A stretch of 64,000 bases of DNA from positions 264,536-328,535 of the forward strand of contig CP127080.1 of NCBI GenBank assembly GCA_030252795.1. Direction: 5' to 3'. The notes below the pieces were generated by a model. It made no database searches, was not told the origin of the DNA, and was given only the letters and a program-made list of their open reading frames with translations. A program made the position numbers and the translations under genes. Positions 30,086 to 38,990 of this stretch are shown piece after piece (within the stretch, counting starts at the first letter, position 1; each line of letters starts with the position of its first letter). This DNA comes from Porticoccaceae bacterium LTM1 (GTDB lineage Bacteria > Pseudomonadota > Gammaproteobacteria > Pseudomonadales > Porticoccaceae).

Positions 30086-30207
30086 GGCTCTACAGGGGCC
30101 AACCTGCTTCTGTTTCGGCCCCTTTTGGTGTGTTTTAGGGGCGGATTAAGGCCTTTTTGTGCTATTCTCCGCGCCCTTGTTTAACAGCTACGAATTGATT
30201 TCCTGCC

Positions 30208-30543
30208 ATGTCCAAAGCACCTATCTACCGCGTCTCTTTTCTCAATCAGGGAGAGGTGTACGAAGTTTACTGCCGCCACGTTTATCAAAGTGACTTGTGG
30301 GGGTTCCTGGAAATTGAGGAGTTTGTGTTTGGCGAGCACACCCAGATGATTGTTGATCCGGCGGAAGAGAAGCTGAAAACCGAATTTGCCACGGTCAAAC
30401 GCAGCTTTATTCCCATGCATGCCATCGTGCGCATCGATGAAGTGGAGAAAGAGGGGGCTGTGAAGATTACCGAAGCCAAGCCCAACAGTAATATCGCCCA
30501 GTTTCCTTATCCGCCAATGAGCAGTCAGCCGGTGGTAGAGTAG
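30208..30543 (+). CDS. DUF1820-family protein
   Basis: 111 aa small soluble protein with no signal peptide. The family pattern is clear: IYRVSFLNQGEVYEVYCRHV, then GFLEIEEFVFGE and HAIVRIDEVEKEG. The function of DUF1820 is unknown; it is widespread in gammaproteobacteria. It is the first gene after the hairpin-pair element and has only a weak ribosome site. Confidence 0.9.
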   Translation: MSKAPIYRVSFLNQGEVYEVYCRHVYQSDLWGFLEIEEFVFGEHTQMIVDPAEEKLKTEFATVKRSFIPMHAIVRIDEVEKEGAVKITEAKPNSNIAQFPYPPMSSQPVVE

Positions 30544-30647
30544 CCGCTTATTGCCGAAACCATATGGCGGTTTTGGGTCACACCGAGCTCTTTTTGAATT
30601 TTGGTGTAGGCATATACTGGATCGGAATAAAAAATAAGAAATGACAG

Positions 30648-31607
30648 ATGATCGAGTTGGGCATGGCTGAGGACAAACAGCAGGATACCCTCGATGTTCT
30701 TGCGGCACTGGGAGGTGGCGAGGAGCAGAGCTTCGCTCGACTCGCTACTATCCTCGACAGCCTCGACGCACTGATTTATGTCGTTGACCTTTCCAGCCAC
30801 GAAGTTCTGTTCTTCAACCAATATGGTCGCAACCTATGGGGCCACTCTTCAAACAGTCACTGTTGTGACATTCTTCAGGGTGGAAAGCAGGATCAAATTA
30901 TTCAGCAGCTTGTAGACTCAGATGGAAGCCCCAAAGGGGTGTATGTCTGGGAGCTGCAAGACAAACTCAATCAACGTTGGTATCAATGTCGGGAGCAGGC
31001 CGTTTCCTGGGTGGACAAACGACTTGTCCGTATGGGTATAGCTACTGACATCACCGAGTTAAAGCAAGCCGAACAGAAACTGCTTGCTTCACATCAGAAG
31101 CAAGAGCGACTGGCTAAAATTGACGAGTTAACCCAGCTGAAAAATCGTCGTGCATTTTTAGAGCAGGGACAGAAAATGCTTGATCAGGCGCAGCGCTTTG
31201 GCAGGCCTTTGTCACTGATTATTCTGGATGTGGATTACTTTAAGTCAGTAAATGATAAGCACGGTCACGCCGGTGGTGACCAGGTTTTGAGTCGGGTTGC
31301 CCGTCTGCTAAACAATCAAACTCGTGATGTGGATCTGGTTGGAAGGATTGGTGGTGAAGAATTTGCCATCGTGCTTGCGGAGACAGCCGGAAACAATGCC
31401 TGTATGTTGGCAGAGCGATTGAGGTGTTTGCTAGAACAGACATCAACCACCTTTGGTGAGTTTGAAATTGCTGTCAGTGCCAGCTTTGGTGTTGCCTGTT
31501 TGGTGGGGGAGGACTCTCTTGAGTCTCTTATGCGACGGGCAGATGAAGGCTTATACAAAGCGAAAGGCGAAGGTCGTAATCGCGTACACTTTATTCAAGC
31601 ACCCTAA
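30648..31607 (+). CDS. PAS-GGDEF diguanylate cyclase
   Basis: 319 aa cytosolic protein likely making cyclic di-GMP. A PAS-like sensor lies at about 32-140 (LDALIYVVDLSSHEVLFFNQ), then a short coiled linker and a GGDEF domain from about 155. The active site is GGEEF at 235-239, and an RxxD product-inhibition site (R226-D229) stands exactly five residues before it, so the enzyme should be active and feedback-inhibited. The start could also be the ATG at 30663. It converges on and overlaps the next gene by 4 nt. Confidence 0.92.
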   Translation: MIELGMAEDKQQDTLDVLAALGGGEEQSFARLATILDSLDALIYVVDLSSHEVLFFNQYGRNLWGHSSNSHCCDILQGGKQDQIIQQLVDSDGSPKGVYVWELQDKLNQRWYQCREQAVSWVDKRLVRMGIATDITELKQAEQKLLASHQKQERLAKIDELTQLKNRRAFLEQGQKMLDQAQRFGRPLSLIILDVDYFKSVNDKHGHAGGDQVLSRVARLLNNQTRDVDLVGRIGGEEFAIVLAETAGNNACMLAERLRCLLEQTSTTFGEFEIAVSASFGVACLVGEDSLESLMRRADEGLYKAKGEGRNRVHFIQAP

Positions 31608-32221
31608 AACCAGCCATCAATCTTATCGTCAAGTTCCTCTTTGCACTGCTTTAATTGCCCGTTATAGCGCGCGGCCTGTTGTTGTACTTTCTTGGCTACC
31701 TTTATCAGCCAGGGCTTACCATTATACGTTTTGCGCTTAAATCCTCCTCGCCCTTCGTGGTAAGCCAGGTACTGGTTGTAGGTATCCCACTTTGAGACAT
31801 TCAAAGTGCGTTGTGTTGTGTGGGTATACCAGCCGATAAAGTCTATTGCATCTTCAAAGTCGTCGCGGTCAGCGCCGCCGTTACCGGTGCTCTTTATATA
31901 TTCATCCCAGGCGGGATCCTGGGCCTGTGCATAACCGTAGGCGGAAGACTTTCTTGGCAGTGGAATAAACAAGAACCAGTCCCGCTCCGGCTGGGCATCA
32001 TGAATGAACTTAGATTCCTGATCCATGATAGCCATCATCACAAATATAGGGGTGCCCCATTTTTCATTGGCTTCCACTGCATCTTCGTACCAGTCTGTTT
32101 CACCGCGAAAAATCTCGCAGAGGTTGTTGGTGTTTGAGGGCTTGTATGTGGCGCATGAGGACAGTATCAGCGGTAATCCCAGGGCGGTAAGAAGCAAGGT
32201 GTAAGTCGTTATTTTTTTCAT
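31604..32221 (-). CDS. Lytic-transglycosylase-like (SLT) lipoprotein
   Basis: 205 aa. Signal peptide with lipobox LSSC, Cys23 lipidated. The mature part resembles a soluble-lytic-transglycosylase domain: catalytic-Glu block MDQESKF (E69), SAYGYAQAQDPAWDEY, and YLAYHEGRGGF. It probably cleaves peptidoglycan from the outer membrane face. It lies alone, convergent with the diguanylate cyclase. Confidence 0.78.
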   Translation of the reverse strand: MKKITTYTLLLTALGLPLILSSCATYKPSNTNNLCEIFRGETDWYEDAVEANEKWGTPIFVMMAIMDQESKFIHDAQPERDWFLFIPLPRKSSAYGYAQAQDPAWDEYIKSTGNGGADRDDFEDAIDFIGWYTHTTQRTLNVSKWDTYNQYLAYHEGRGGFKRKTYNGKPWLIKVAKKVQQQAARYNGQLKQCKEELDDKIDGWF

Positions 32222-32535
32222 CTGTATTTCACGTATGCTTTTGATATCAGCAGTTAAATAAAAGAGCTGTAGTAAGTCAAATGATTTGCCAGCAATTGAC
32301 TGGGTCTATCAGCCTATGGATCGGAAAGATTTTGTCATTTTTCAAGCATTTTAAATTGTGGGGTTTTCGATTGAATTTGAGTTTGAGCTACATAATGAGT
32401 GCTGCGCTCTAATCTGCTGATAACTTGCGTATTCTGGCCCCTAAACTAAACTGAATTATCTCAAGATAATCGCATTGAAGTTTCTCGACATTATAGGTGT
32501 TGAGAGTATGGGTGTTACAGTTTTGAGGGAGCAAA
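32222..32535. other. Gene-free AT-rich gap
   Basis: 314 bp between two divergent genes. I see no open frame with a ribosome site, no tRNA and no strong hairpin; it must hold the promoters of both flanking genes. Confidence 0.5.
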
Positions 32536-33357
32536 ATGAATCAGACGATATTCAATTATCTAAAAAACGCGTGTTTAACTCTATCCGCTTTGCCAATAGT
32601 GACTTTCGCTGAAGATGCCCCAAAAAGTGCAGAGGATCTTGCCAAAGATCTTGCCAATCCTGTGGCTGCGCTGATTAGTGTCCCGTTTCAGTTAAATTAT
32701 GATGATAATTTAGGTGTTCTGGATAACGGAGATCGCTGGACACTTAACATTCAGCCGGTGGTGCCAATTGATTTGAATGAAGAGTGGAATATTATTTCGC
32801 GAACCATTTTGCCTGTTATACATCAAGAGGATATTTTTTCTGGTGCAGGTGGTCAGAGTGGCATAGGGGATATCGTCCAGAGCGTGTTCTTCTCCCCAAA
32901 AGATCCCACTGAAGGTGGGTGGACATGGGGTGTGGGGCCGGTATTTTTATTGCCAACGGGAACAGACGATCTACTGTCTGCTGAAAAGTGGGGTGCTGGC
33001 CCAACAGCTGTGGCCCTGAGGCAGCAAGGTCCCTGGACGTATGGCCTGCTAGGCAATCATATATGGTCATTCGCAGGGGATAATGGTCGCAGAGACTTAA
33101 GTGCAACTTTTCTGCAACCATTTGTAACTTACACAACACCGACGGCCTGGTCGTTCACGATGCAAACAGAGAGCACTTATGATTGGAAAGGTGAAGATTG
33201 GTCAGTGCCAGTAAATTGTGTTGTTTCAAAAGTTACCAAAATTGGTGATCAGCTTGTGAGCTTGTCTGGCGGATTAGGGTATTGGGCAGAAAGCCCTGAT
33301 AGTGGTGCCGACGGGGTTCGCGTTCGGATGGCGTTGACTTTGCTATTCTCCAGGTAA
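32536..33357 (+). CDS. Predicted outer-membrane beta-barrel protein
   Basis: 273 aa with a signal peptide cut about residue 25 (IVTFA). The mature protein alternates short polar/hydrophobic strands (VPFQLNYDDNLG, WTLNIQPVVPI, WTWGVGPVFLLPTG) and ends in LLFSR, like the uncharacterised proteins often labelled transporter or neuromedin-U-like and related to the phenol MetA family. The ribosome site TGAGGGAG is good. Function unknown. Confidence 0.75.
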   Translation: MNQTIFNYLKNACLTLSALPIVTFAEDAPKSAEDLAKDLANPVAALISVPFQLNYDDNLGVLDNGDRWTLNIQPVVPIDLNEEWNIISRTILPVIHQEDIFSGAGGQSGIGDIVQSVFFSPKDPTEGGWTWGVGPVFLLPTGTDDLLSAEKWGAGPTAVALRQQGPWTYGLLGNHIWSFAGDNGRRDLSATFLQPFVTYTTPTAWSFTMQTESTYDWKGEDWSVPVNCVVSKVTKIGDQLVSLSGGLGYWAESPDSGADGVRVRMALTLLFSR

Positions 33358-33755
33358 AGTGAAAGTGTAAATTTATTGATTTCCTGGATTCTTCGGGGAA
33401 ATTATATTTTTCCTCATAAATTGAAATACGTCTTTTTCGCGCTATAGAGTCAAAAGTAATAGTGGCTATATCCCAGTATTCAATTTTGATATTTATGTCT
33501 TATGCTGTTATGTCTTGATTGGCTCTGGTGCATTCCGGGGGCAGGTGTTCACGAAGTGTGACTTTTCTTGGCTGCAAGCTCAGATTCTGTCATTTATCAA
33601 AACGATCTGGTTGCTTTTAATCATACTGGGCATCTGGACTATACTCAGTGAACTTTATGAGGATTATGTGCTGTTTTCTGTTTTTCAAAGAAGACTTAGG
33701 GTTTCAATACAGTTGAATTTAAAGTCTAAAAGAATTTTATAAAAGGAGAATATTG
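33358..33755. other. AT-rich gap without supported gene
   Basis: 398 bp. A 75-codon frame (33515-33742, TTG start, one hydrophobic stretch) lacks a ribosome site and I do not accept it. Otherwise only low-complexity AT-rich sequence is seen. Confidence 0.45.
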
Positions 33756-34406
33756 ATGTTTGCGACTGTCTGGAAGGTGGTGCTTTCAAGCTTTGTGCTT
33801 GTGATCTTTTGTGGAGCTATGTCGGCTCATTCGGCCTCGCTTTCTTTTTTGAAGAACTCTGTTTTTAGCGAGTTGAATCAAGAGGAAGTGAAATCGTTAA
33901 AATCGTTTATTAGAGAGACTTTGGCGGACGCTCCTGATAAAAAGGTGACTTATTGGAAGTCTAGTGGCGGAGAGTTTAATGGCAAGATGATTGTCAAATT
34001 CTCCTATATGAATTCAGGGGCTGCCTGTCGTAGAGCAACAATCAGGCTGGATGGCGAAGGTTTCAATCCGGATCAGTATTATCTTGAGTTGTGTGAGAAG
34101 GACGGGGGCTGGGTGGTCATGGAAACTCCTCTGACTGGCTTGAAGAGTGAGGACTGGGATTTGATGAATGAAGCTGGCATTCAGGCGCTGAAATTTTCAG
34201 GTGAAGGGCAGCCGTTTTCCTGGTTTAACAAGAAGACGGGTAATTCGGGAGTTTTGGTTCCTGGCGTTCTAAAAGTAATAGATGAAAAAATTTGCAGAGC
34301 CTTGTCAGTATCGGTAACCAATAAGCGGGGGGAGATGTCTAACGGGGTTTATTTTTTCTGTAAATCCGCCAGTGGAGAGTGGGTTCGTGATCCTGGTGGA
34401 GAGTAG
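33756..34406 (+). CDS. Exported protein with two surface-antigen-like repeats
   Basis: 216 aa from the ATG at 33756, which has a strong AAAGGAG site. Signal peptide to about residue 27. Two tandem copies of a domain of about 70 residues follow, each with a YW/SW block, a Gly-rich turn, CRR/CRA and a final Cys ending in GGWVV or GEWV. This matches the C-terminal half of rickettsial 17-kDa surface antigen-type proteins (RT0821/Lpp0805 group). The assignment is by pattern and moderate. It lies in the AT-rich stretch. Confidence 0.7.
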   Translation: MFATVWKVVLSSFVLVIFCGAMSAHSASLSFLKNSVFSELNQEEVKSLKSFIRETLADAPDKKVTYWKSSGGEFNGKMIVKFSYMNSGAACRRATIRLDGEGFNPDQYYLELCEKDGGWVVMETPLTGLKSEDWDLMNEAGIQALKFSGEGQPFSWFNKKTGNSGVLVPGVLKVIDEKICRALSVSVTNKRGEMSNGVYFFCKSASGEWVRDPGGE

Positions 34407-34508
34407 GTTTTTAAGAGAGTATAAATTCCACCAATATGAATGTAATATCTTTAAGCTGTATGCCTATTAGTTTTTGGTGCTATCACTTTCGATATTTAAG
34501 TAATATTT

Positions 34509-35078
34509 TTATTTAGGGAAATTTATAAACATCTCCTGTACCAAAGTATTGATCGCTGGTCCTGGGTTTTCGAGTGACTCTTCTTTTACCCGGCCCTCTG
34601 CGATGGCGCACCAAATTAGCTGTTTTCTATTGGCATCTACAACGTCTATATTTGCGGTCCCTTTTTTGTAGTTTACGGTTCTTATTTCTTCTTCATAAAT
34701 AGGCCACCCACCATAAAGTCCTCCCCGGTAAGAGTAGTATCCGCCATAGTGGACTGTGGCAGGTTTGCTGTAGGATTGTACTTCTGATTTGTCAATTACA
34801 GACATTGAAAAGTTAACAAGTAAATCAGGGTTGGATTCTGAGTATTTGTAACCAAGTCTTTCCATTTGAGCTCTGGTTGCATTTTTAAAGTGACGTGTAA
34901 TGAGCGATGAATAGCCCCTTTTGTCAGTTCCAAGTTCTGCTACAAACCCAAATGTTTTGAATGATGTGAGATCTACAGAATTGTCGTAGTCGGTTCGAAT
35001 GGTCGGTGAGGAGCTGCAAGATACCAGAAAAATAAACAAAATAAGATTTCCAAGAATCTTTAAAGGTTTTCTGTTCAC
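34509..35078 (-). CDS. DUF4136 lipoprotein
   Basis: 189 aa. Signal peptide with lipobox LVSC, Cys21. The DUF4136 pattern is visible: TDYDNSVDLTSFKTFGF, then PDLLVNFSMSV, a Tyr/Gly-rich loop (VHYGGYYSYRGGLYGGWPIY), GTANIDVVDANRKQLIWCA and a C-terminal FPK. Function of the family is unknown; envelope location is predicted. Confidence 0.85.
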   Translation of the reverse strand: MNRKPLKILGNLILFIFLVSCSSSPTIRTDYDNSVDLTSFKTFGFVAELGTDKRGYSSLITRHFKNATRAQMERLGYKYSESNPDLLVNFSMSVIDKSEVQSYSKPATVHYGGYYSYRGGLYGGWPIYEEEIRTVNYKKGTANIDVVDANRKQLIWCAIAEGRVKEESLENPGPAINTLVQEMFINFPK

Positions 35079-35352
35079 TGTTAGGCCTCGATGTTATTCC
35101 CGTAGGGTATGGGGGAGCTGTATCCGCCTATAGATCTTTTAAGGGTGCTGACTAAAAATGTAGTTACTACTTTGCAAAATGCAAGTATGCCTCTACAGCC
35201 TCTAAATCTTTTGTGTGGCTAATTTTTAATAGGATCATTCGGAGAGAGTTGCATAACCCTTTCCTGGATCGGAGTTAATCAGGAGGGTTTTGACGTAAGT
35301 TATGTGATGGGGTGGTGCTTGATTTTGGGATAGTTGCTGTTGATGGTTGGCA

Positions 35353-35392
35353 CAAATAAAAAGGGTCTGATACCTTCCGGTATCAGACCCTT
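35353..35392 (-). terminator. Intrinsic terminator of tRNA-Met
   Basis: A 14-bp perfect stem (AAGGGTCTGATACC and its complement) with a 4-nt loop, followed on the minus strand by TTTTATTTG. It lies 9 nt past the encoded CCA. The 322-bp gap to the DUF4136 gene holds nothing else I can see. Confidence 0.85.
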
Positions 35393-35400
35393 ATAAATCA

Positions 35401-35477
35401 TGGTAGCTACGACTGGACTTGAACCAGTGACCCCAGCATTATGAATGCTGTGCTCTAACCAGCTGAGCTACGTAGCC
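35401..35477 (-). tRNA. tRNA-Met (CAT), elongator type
   Basis: 77-nt cloverleaf with encoded CCA (35401-35403) on the minus strand. The D arm is GCTCAGCTGGTTAGAGC, the anticodon loop reads CTCATAA-like with CAT (stem AGCAT/ATGCT), and the T arm is ACTGGTTCAAGTCCAGT. The first acceptor pair is G-U rather than G-C. Sequence is close to E. coli elongator tRNA-Met. Confidence 0.93.
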
Positions 35478-35569
35478 ACGAGGCCGCGCATTTTCTATGC
35501 TTTGCGGCACCTTGTCAAGAGGTCTGGGGGAATTCTTTTGCGGCCTTTTTGCACTCTTTGATCATTCCT

Positions 35570-36484
35570 CTACCGTGCTTTGGCAGTAACCACTGTTAAC
35601 GACCCCAAAACAACCATACAAGCGCCGAGATAATTGGCCAGTTCCAGCTGTTCCGGCTGGAACAGGTCCGGCCAGATGGCCAGTGAAACAGGTATAACCA
35701 TTAGTGTCAGAATCGGCACCAGGGTTAGGGTAGCGCTTACTTTGGTGGCTTGCCAATGATGTAGGGCCGCGGTAAAGCAGGCATAGGCGACCAGGGTATT
35801 GGCGCCGCACAATATCAATAACAGCCACTGACCAGTAGAGATGTCCATATCCAGTGGGTCTGCAAAGGGCAGTAAGCACAGAGAGCCAATCAGGAAGATC
35901 ATCAAGTTGAGCTGTTGAGCCTCCAGATCGCGCAGAATGCGTTTTTGAGCCAATGCGTAGATTGCCCAGGTCACTGCAGCGATCACCATAAACAGGATGC
36001 CTAGCGCGTAATCACCGGGGTCTGAGATCAATTGGGCAAGGCGGTGGTGGAAAAACAGCAGTAGCCCCCCGGCAAAGATCAGGCAGCCTAGCCACTGGCG
36101 TTTGGTAAAGGGCTCCCTGAATAACAGGATGCTGCCAAACAGCAACATCATCGGGGCGAGCTGGATCAGCACCTGAGAGGCGCTGGGGGTTATGTATTCA
36201 ACGCCCCAGGCAAAAAACAGGTAGTTACCGGACAGCATGACGCCAGCAAACAGGGTTGCCAGTAACAGGCGTGGGTTTTTCAGTTTGACCAGGGTGTTGG
36301 GTTGTTTGCGCGCATTCAGGATGGCAAACAGCACAACACCGGCTACCAGAAAGCGAAAGAACGCTGAGGTAGCCGGGGACATATCTGTCAGCAGCCCTTT
36401 CAGCATTATCGGCAGGGTTGCCCACATCAGGGCGGCACCGAGAGTCAGTGGCAGGCCAAGTCGCCAGTTATTGCCATTTGGCAT
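35570..36484 (-). CDS. EamA/DMT-family transporter
   Basis: 304 aa with ten hydrophobic segments in two EamA repeats; each repeat holds the typical pattern of four to five helices (ATLPIMLKGLLTDMSPATSA; ITPSASQVLIQLAPMMLLFG; VAYACFTAALHHWQATKVSA). Drug/metabolite exporter of unknown substrate. It and the next gene separate tRNA-Met from ychF. Confidence 0.9.
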   Translation of the reverse strand: MPNGNNWRLGLPLTLGAALMWATLPIMLKGLLTDMSPATSAFFRFLVAGVVLFAILNARKQPNTLVKLKNPRLLLATLFAGVMLSGNYLFFAWGVEYITPSASQVLIQLAPMMLLFGSILLFREPFTKRQWLGCLIFAGGLLLFFHHRLAQLISDPGDYALGILFMVIAAVTWAIYALAQKRILRDLEAQQLNLMIFLIGSLCLLPFADPLDMDISTGQWLLLILCGANTLVAYACFTAALHHWQATKVSATLTLVPILTLMVIPVSLAIWPDLFQPEQLELANYLGACMVVLGSLTVVTAKAR

Positions 36485-36556
36485 GGTGGGGTTTCCTGTC
36501 TGGTGGTGTTTGCGCGGAAAGGCGGCATTCTAGCAGGCATGGCCCATTGAGTGGCA

Positions 36557-36973
36557 TTAGCTGGAAGCGATAGCGATGACCAGCGCATAACGTGCCCCTT
36601 TGCCTATTGCTACCAGAAGCACAAATTGCCACAGCGGAACCCGCATTAGCCCGGCGATGAAGGTCAGCGGATCGCCGACAATGGGTAGCCAGGCAAACAG
36701 CAGTGAAGCTTTTCCGTATTTATTGAACCAGAGCTGAGCGTGTGTCAGCTTTTCTGCTTTAAATGGAAACCAGCGACGATCCTGAAAGTGCAGCAGCTTA
36801 ATGGCCAGCAGCCAGTTGATCATTGCGCCGAGAGTGTTGCCGGAGGTGGCAGTGAGCCACAATAAAAGGGGCGAGTAGCCTTCCAGAACCAGTGCGCCGA
36901 GCATTAGCTCGGAACCCATGGGCAGCAGGGTGGCGGCGATTAAAGCGGAGAAGAAAAGAGAGAGGTAGGGCAT
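36557..36973 (-). CDS. YqaA-family membrane protein
   Basis: 138 aa with about four hydrophobic segments. The pattern LPMGSELMLGALVLEGYSP, SGNTLGAMINWLL, and FAWLPIVGDPLTFIAGLMRV fits the YqaA branch of the DedA/VTT family. Role in the envelope is not established. It is followed upstream by a REP-like palindrome. Confidence 0.85.
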   Translation of the reverse strand: MPYLSLFFSALIAATLLPMGSELMLGALVLEGYSPLLLWLTATSGNTLGAMINWLLAIKLLHFQDRRWFPFKAEKLTHAQLWFNKYGKASLLFAWLPIVGDPLTFIAGLMRVPLWQFVLLVAIGKGARYALVIAIASS

Positions 36974-36978
36974 TGTGT

Positions 36979-37050
36979 CGTCATCCTGAGCATAGCGAAG
37001 GATCTCTTTCTTTCGGGGTTTTGAGGTCCTTCACTATGCTCAGGATGACG
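36979..37050. repeat. REP-like palindrome (GTCATCCTGAG family), copy 2
   Basis: Arms 36979-37004 and 37025-37050 are near-perfect inverted copies (CGTCATCCTGAGCATAG...). It lies between ychF and the YqaA gene, and resembles 10733-10810 and 58399-58423. Confidence 0.7.
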
Positions 37051-37060
37051 GAGTGTGGCT

Positions 37061-38152
37061 TTAGACGTTGAACCGGAAGTGCACTACATCGCCGTCTTTA
37101 ACGATGTACTCTTTACCTTCCAGGCGCCACTTGCCAGCCTCTTTGGCGCCGGCTTCGCCTTTGCAGGCTACGAAATCTTCATAGGAAATAACTTCGGCGC
37201 GAATAAAGCCTTTTTCAAAGTCGGTGTGGATCTTGCCAGCTGCTTTAGGGGCGGTAGCGCCCACTGGGATGGTCCAGGCGCGAACTTCTTTTACACCCGC
37301 TGTGAAGTAAGTGTGCAGGCCCAGCAGTTGGTAGCCGGCGCGAATCACCCGGTTCAGGCCTGGCTCTTCCATACCCAGCTCTTCCAGGAATTCCAGCTTT
37401 TCATCGTCCTCAAGCTCGGCAATTTCTGCTTCCAGTTTGTTGCAGATCGCTACAACCACAGCGTTTTCTTCTTCGGCAATGGCTTTTACTTTGTCGAGCA
37501 GAGGGTTGTTTTCAAACCCTTCCTCGTTAACGTTGGCAATGTACATGGTCGGCTTGAGGGTAAGCAGCGACAGTTCTTTGAGCTTGTCCAGGTCGTCGGT
37601 GCTGAGGTTGAACGAGCGCAACGGCTTAGCTTCATCCAGGTGTGGCTGGATCTTTTCCAGCAAGTCTTTCATCACCTTGGCGTGCTTGTCCTGACCTTTG
37701 GCGGCACGGCTGTAGCGTTGCAGGGCACGCTCAACGGTGTCCAGGTCTGCCAGTGCCAGCTCGGTATTGATGACTTCGATATCGGATATCGGGTCGATCT
37801 GACCGTCGACGTGGACTACGTTTTCATCTTCGAAGCAACGTACTACGTGAGCGATGGCGTCGGTTTCGCGAATGTTGGCGAGGAACTTGTTGCCCAGGCC
37901 TTCGCCCTTGGACGCGCCAGCTACCAGCCCGGCGATATCCACAAATTCCATAGTAGTGGGAATGGTTTTCTGGGGCTTAACAATCTCTGCCAGTTTGTCC
38001 TGACGTGGGTCAGGTACTGCCACGATGCCGGTGTTGGGCTCGATGGTGCAGAACGGAAAATTTTCCGCATCGATGCCCGCTTTGGTCAGGGCATTGAAGA
38101 GGGTGGATTTGCCAACGTTGGGAAGGCCGACGATGCCGCAGTTAAAGCCCAT
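37061..38152 (-). CDS. ychF: Redox-regulated ATPase YchF
   Basis: 363 aa, exactly the E. coli length from the ATG at 38152 with AGAGGT before it; a GTG at 38173 would add 7 residues. Obg-like fold with the P-loop [11 protein letters not shown], a coiled-coil insert, and a C-terminal TGS domain ending in VVHFRFNV. It binds ATP rather than GTP and is linked to ribosomes and oxidative stress. It follows pth as usual. Confidence 0.97.
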   Translation of the reverse strand: MGFNCGIVGLPNVGKSTLFNALTKAGIDAENFPFCTIEPNTGIVAVPDPRQDKLAEIVKPQKTIPTTMEFVDIAGLVAGASKGEGLGNKFLANIRETDAIAHVVRCFEDENVVHVDGQIDPISDIEVINTELALADLDTVERALQRYSRAAKGQDKHAKVMKDLLEKIQPHLDEAKPLRSFNLSTDDLDKLKELSLLTLKPTMYIANVNEEGFENNPLLDKVKAIAEEENAVVVAICNKLEAEIAELEDDEKLEFLEELGMEEPGLNRVIRAGYQLLGLHTYFTAGVKEVRAWTIPVGATAPKAAGKIHTDFEKGFIRAEVISYEDFVACKGEAGAKEAGKWRLEGKEYIVKDGDVVHFRFNV

Positions 38153-38165
38153 TGTTAAAACCTCT

Positions 38166-38322
38166 GGTCGCACGTCGGACGTCGCACGTCAGACGCTAAA
38201 ATCATCTTGTTGAAGGCATACAGAATTTTTCCGGGCCTCCGTGTTTTTACGTTTGCTCAAAGCGTAAATACCTTGAGTTGAGGCCGCATTAGCGTGCGAC
38301 GTCAGACGTGCGACGTGCGACC
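38166..38322. repeat. Inverted element built of 7-bp repeats, pth-ychF gap
   Basis: Each 34-nt arm (38166-38199, 38289-38322) is a run of heptamers such as GCACGTC, GGACGTC, GCACGTC, AGACGCT, and the arms are inverted copies with about five mismatches. About 90 nt of unrelated sequence lies between. The left arm lies a few bases before the ychF ribosome site. Confidence 0.65.
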
Positions 38323-38356
38323 CATAAGTAATTTCGCCGATCTCGCGGCGGTCACT

Positions 38357-38944
38357 TCACTGTGTATGAAGCTTATTCATCGCCTTCTGCCACTCCCCGT
38401 TTACTGCCAGTGGCAGGGCGCGGATGGCGTCGTCGATGTTGTCGTTAATCAGTTGCTGATCGCTGCCGCTGGCCTTGCTCAACACATAGTCGGAAACATC
38501 CCGCGCGTTACCGGGGTGGCCGATGCCGATACGCAGGCGCGCAAAGTTGCGATTGTTGGCTAATGCCTGAATGGTGTCTCGCAGACCATTGTGTCCGCCA
38601 TGTCCGCCGCCATGTTTGAAGCGGATCTTTCCGGGGGGGAGGTCAAGCTCATCGTGAGCGACCAGAATGGCTTCCGGGGCGATGTTGTAGAACCGTGCCA
38701 TGGCACCGATGGCCTGGCCACTGCGATTCATAAAGGTGGAGGGGATCAGCAGGCGCACGTCGTGGTTGTCGATGCGAACCCGCGCAGTGTCGCCAAAAAA
38801 TTTGCTTTCCGATTTGAGGCTGACGCCGCACTGGCGGGCCAGCTCCAAAACGAAATCGGCCCCGGCATTGTGCCGCGTCCGATCGTATTTGGGGCCTGGG
38901 TTACCCAGGCCAACAATTAATTCAATCGGCGTCGTTAACGGCAT
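38357..38944 (-). CDS. pth: Peptidyl-tRNA hydrolase
   Basis: 195 aa enzyme recycling peptidyl-tRNA. The signature [18 protein letters not shown] holds N15 and the catalytic H25. [17 protein letters not shown] and [11 protein letters not shown] supply the other active-site residues. It lies between rplY and ychF in conserved order. Confidence 0.97.
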   Translation of the reverse strand: MPLTTPIELIVGLGNPGPKYDRTRHNAGADFVLELARQCGVSLKSESKFFGDTARVRIDNHDVRLLIPSTFMNRSGQAIGAMARFYNIAPEAILVAHDELDLPPGKIRFKHGGGHGGHNGLRDTIQALANNRNFARLRIGIGHPGNARDVSDYVLSKASGSDQQLINDNIDDAIRALPLAVNGEWQKAMNKLHTQ

Positions 38945-38990
38945 AGCAATGTCGGGGCCTAAGTCGGCGTTAAATCAGCTTAATAGCTTA

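Noticed and set aside
33515..33742. 75-codon frame with a hydrophobic segment
   Set aside because: TTG start, no ribosome site, AT-rich context; not distinguishable from chance.
35401..35477. tRNA-Met as the proven attachment site of an island
   Set aside because: No duplicated tRNA tail and no integrase in the window; only the composition change is suggestive.
37055..38158. 367-codon plus-strand frame opposite ychF
   Set aside because: Exact antisense shadow of ychF.
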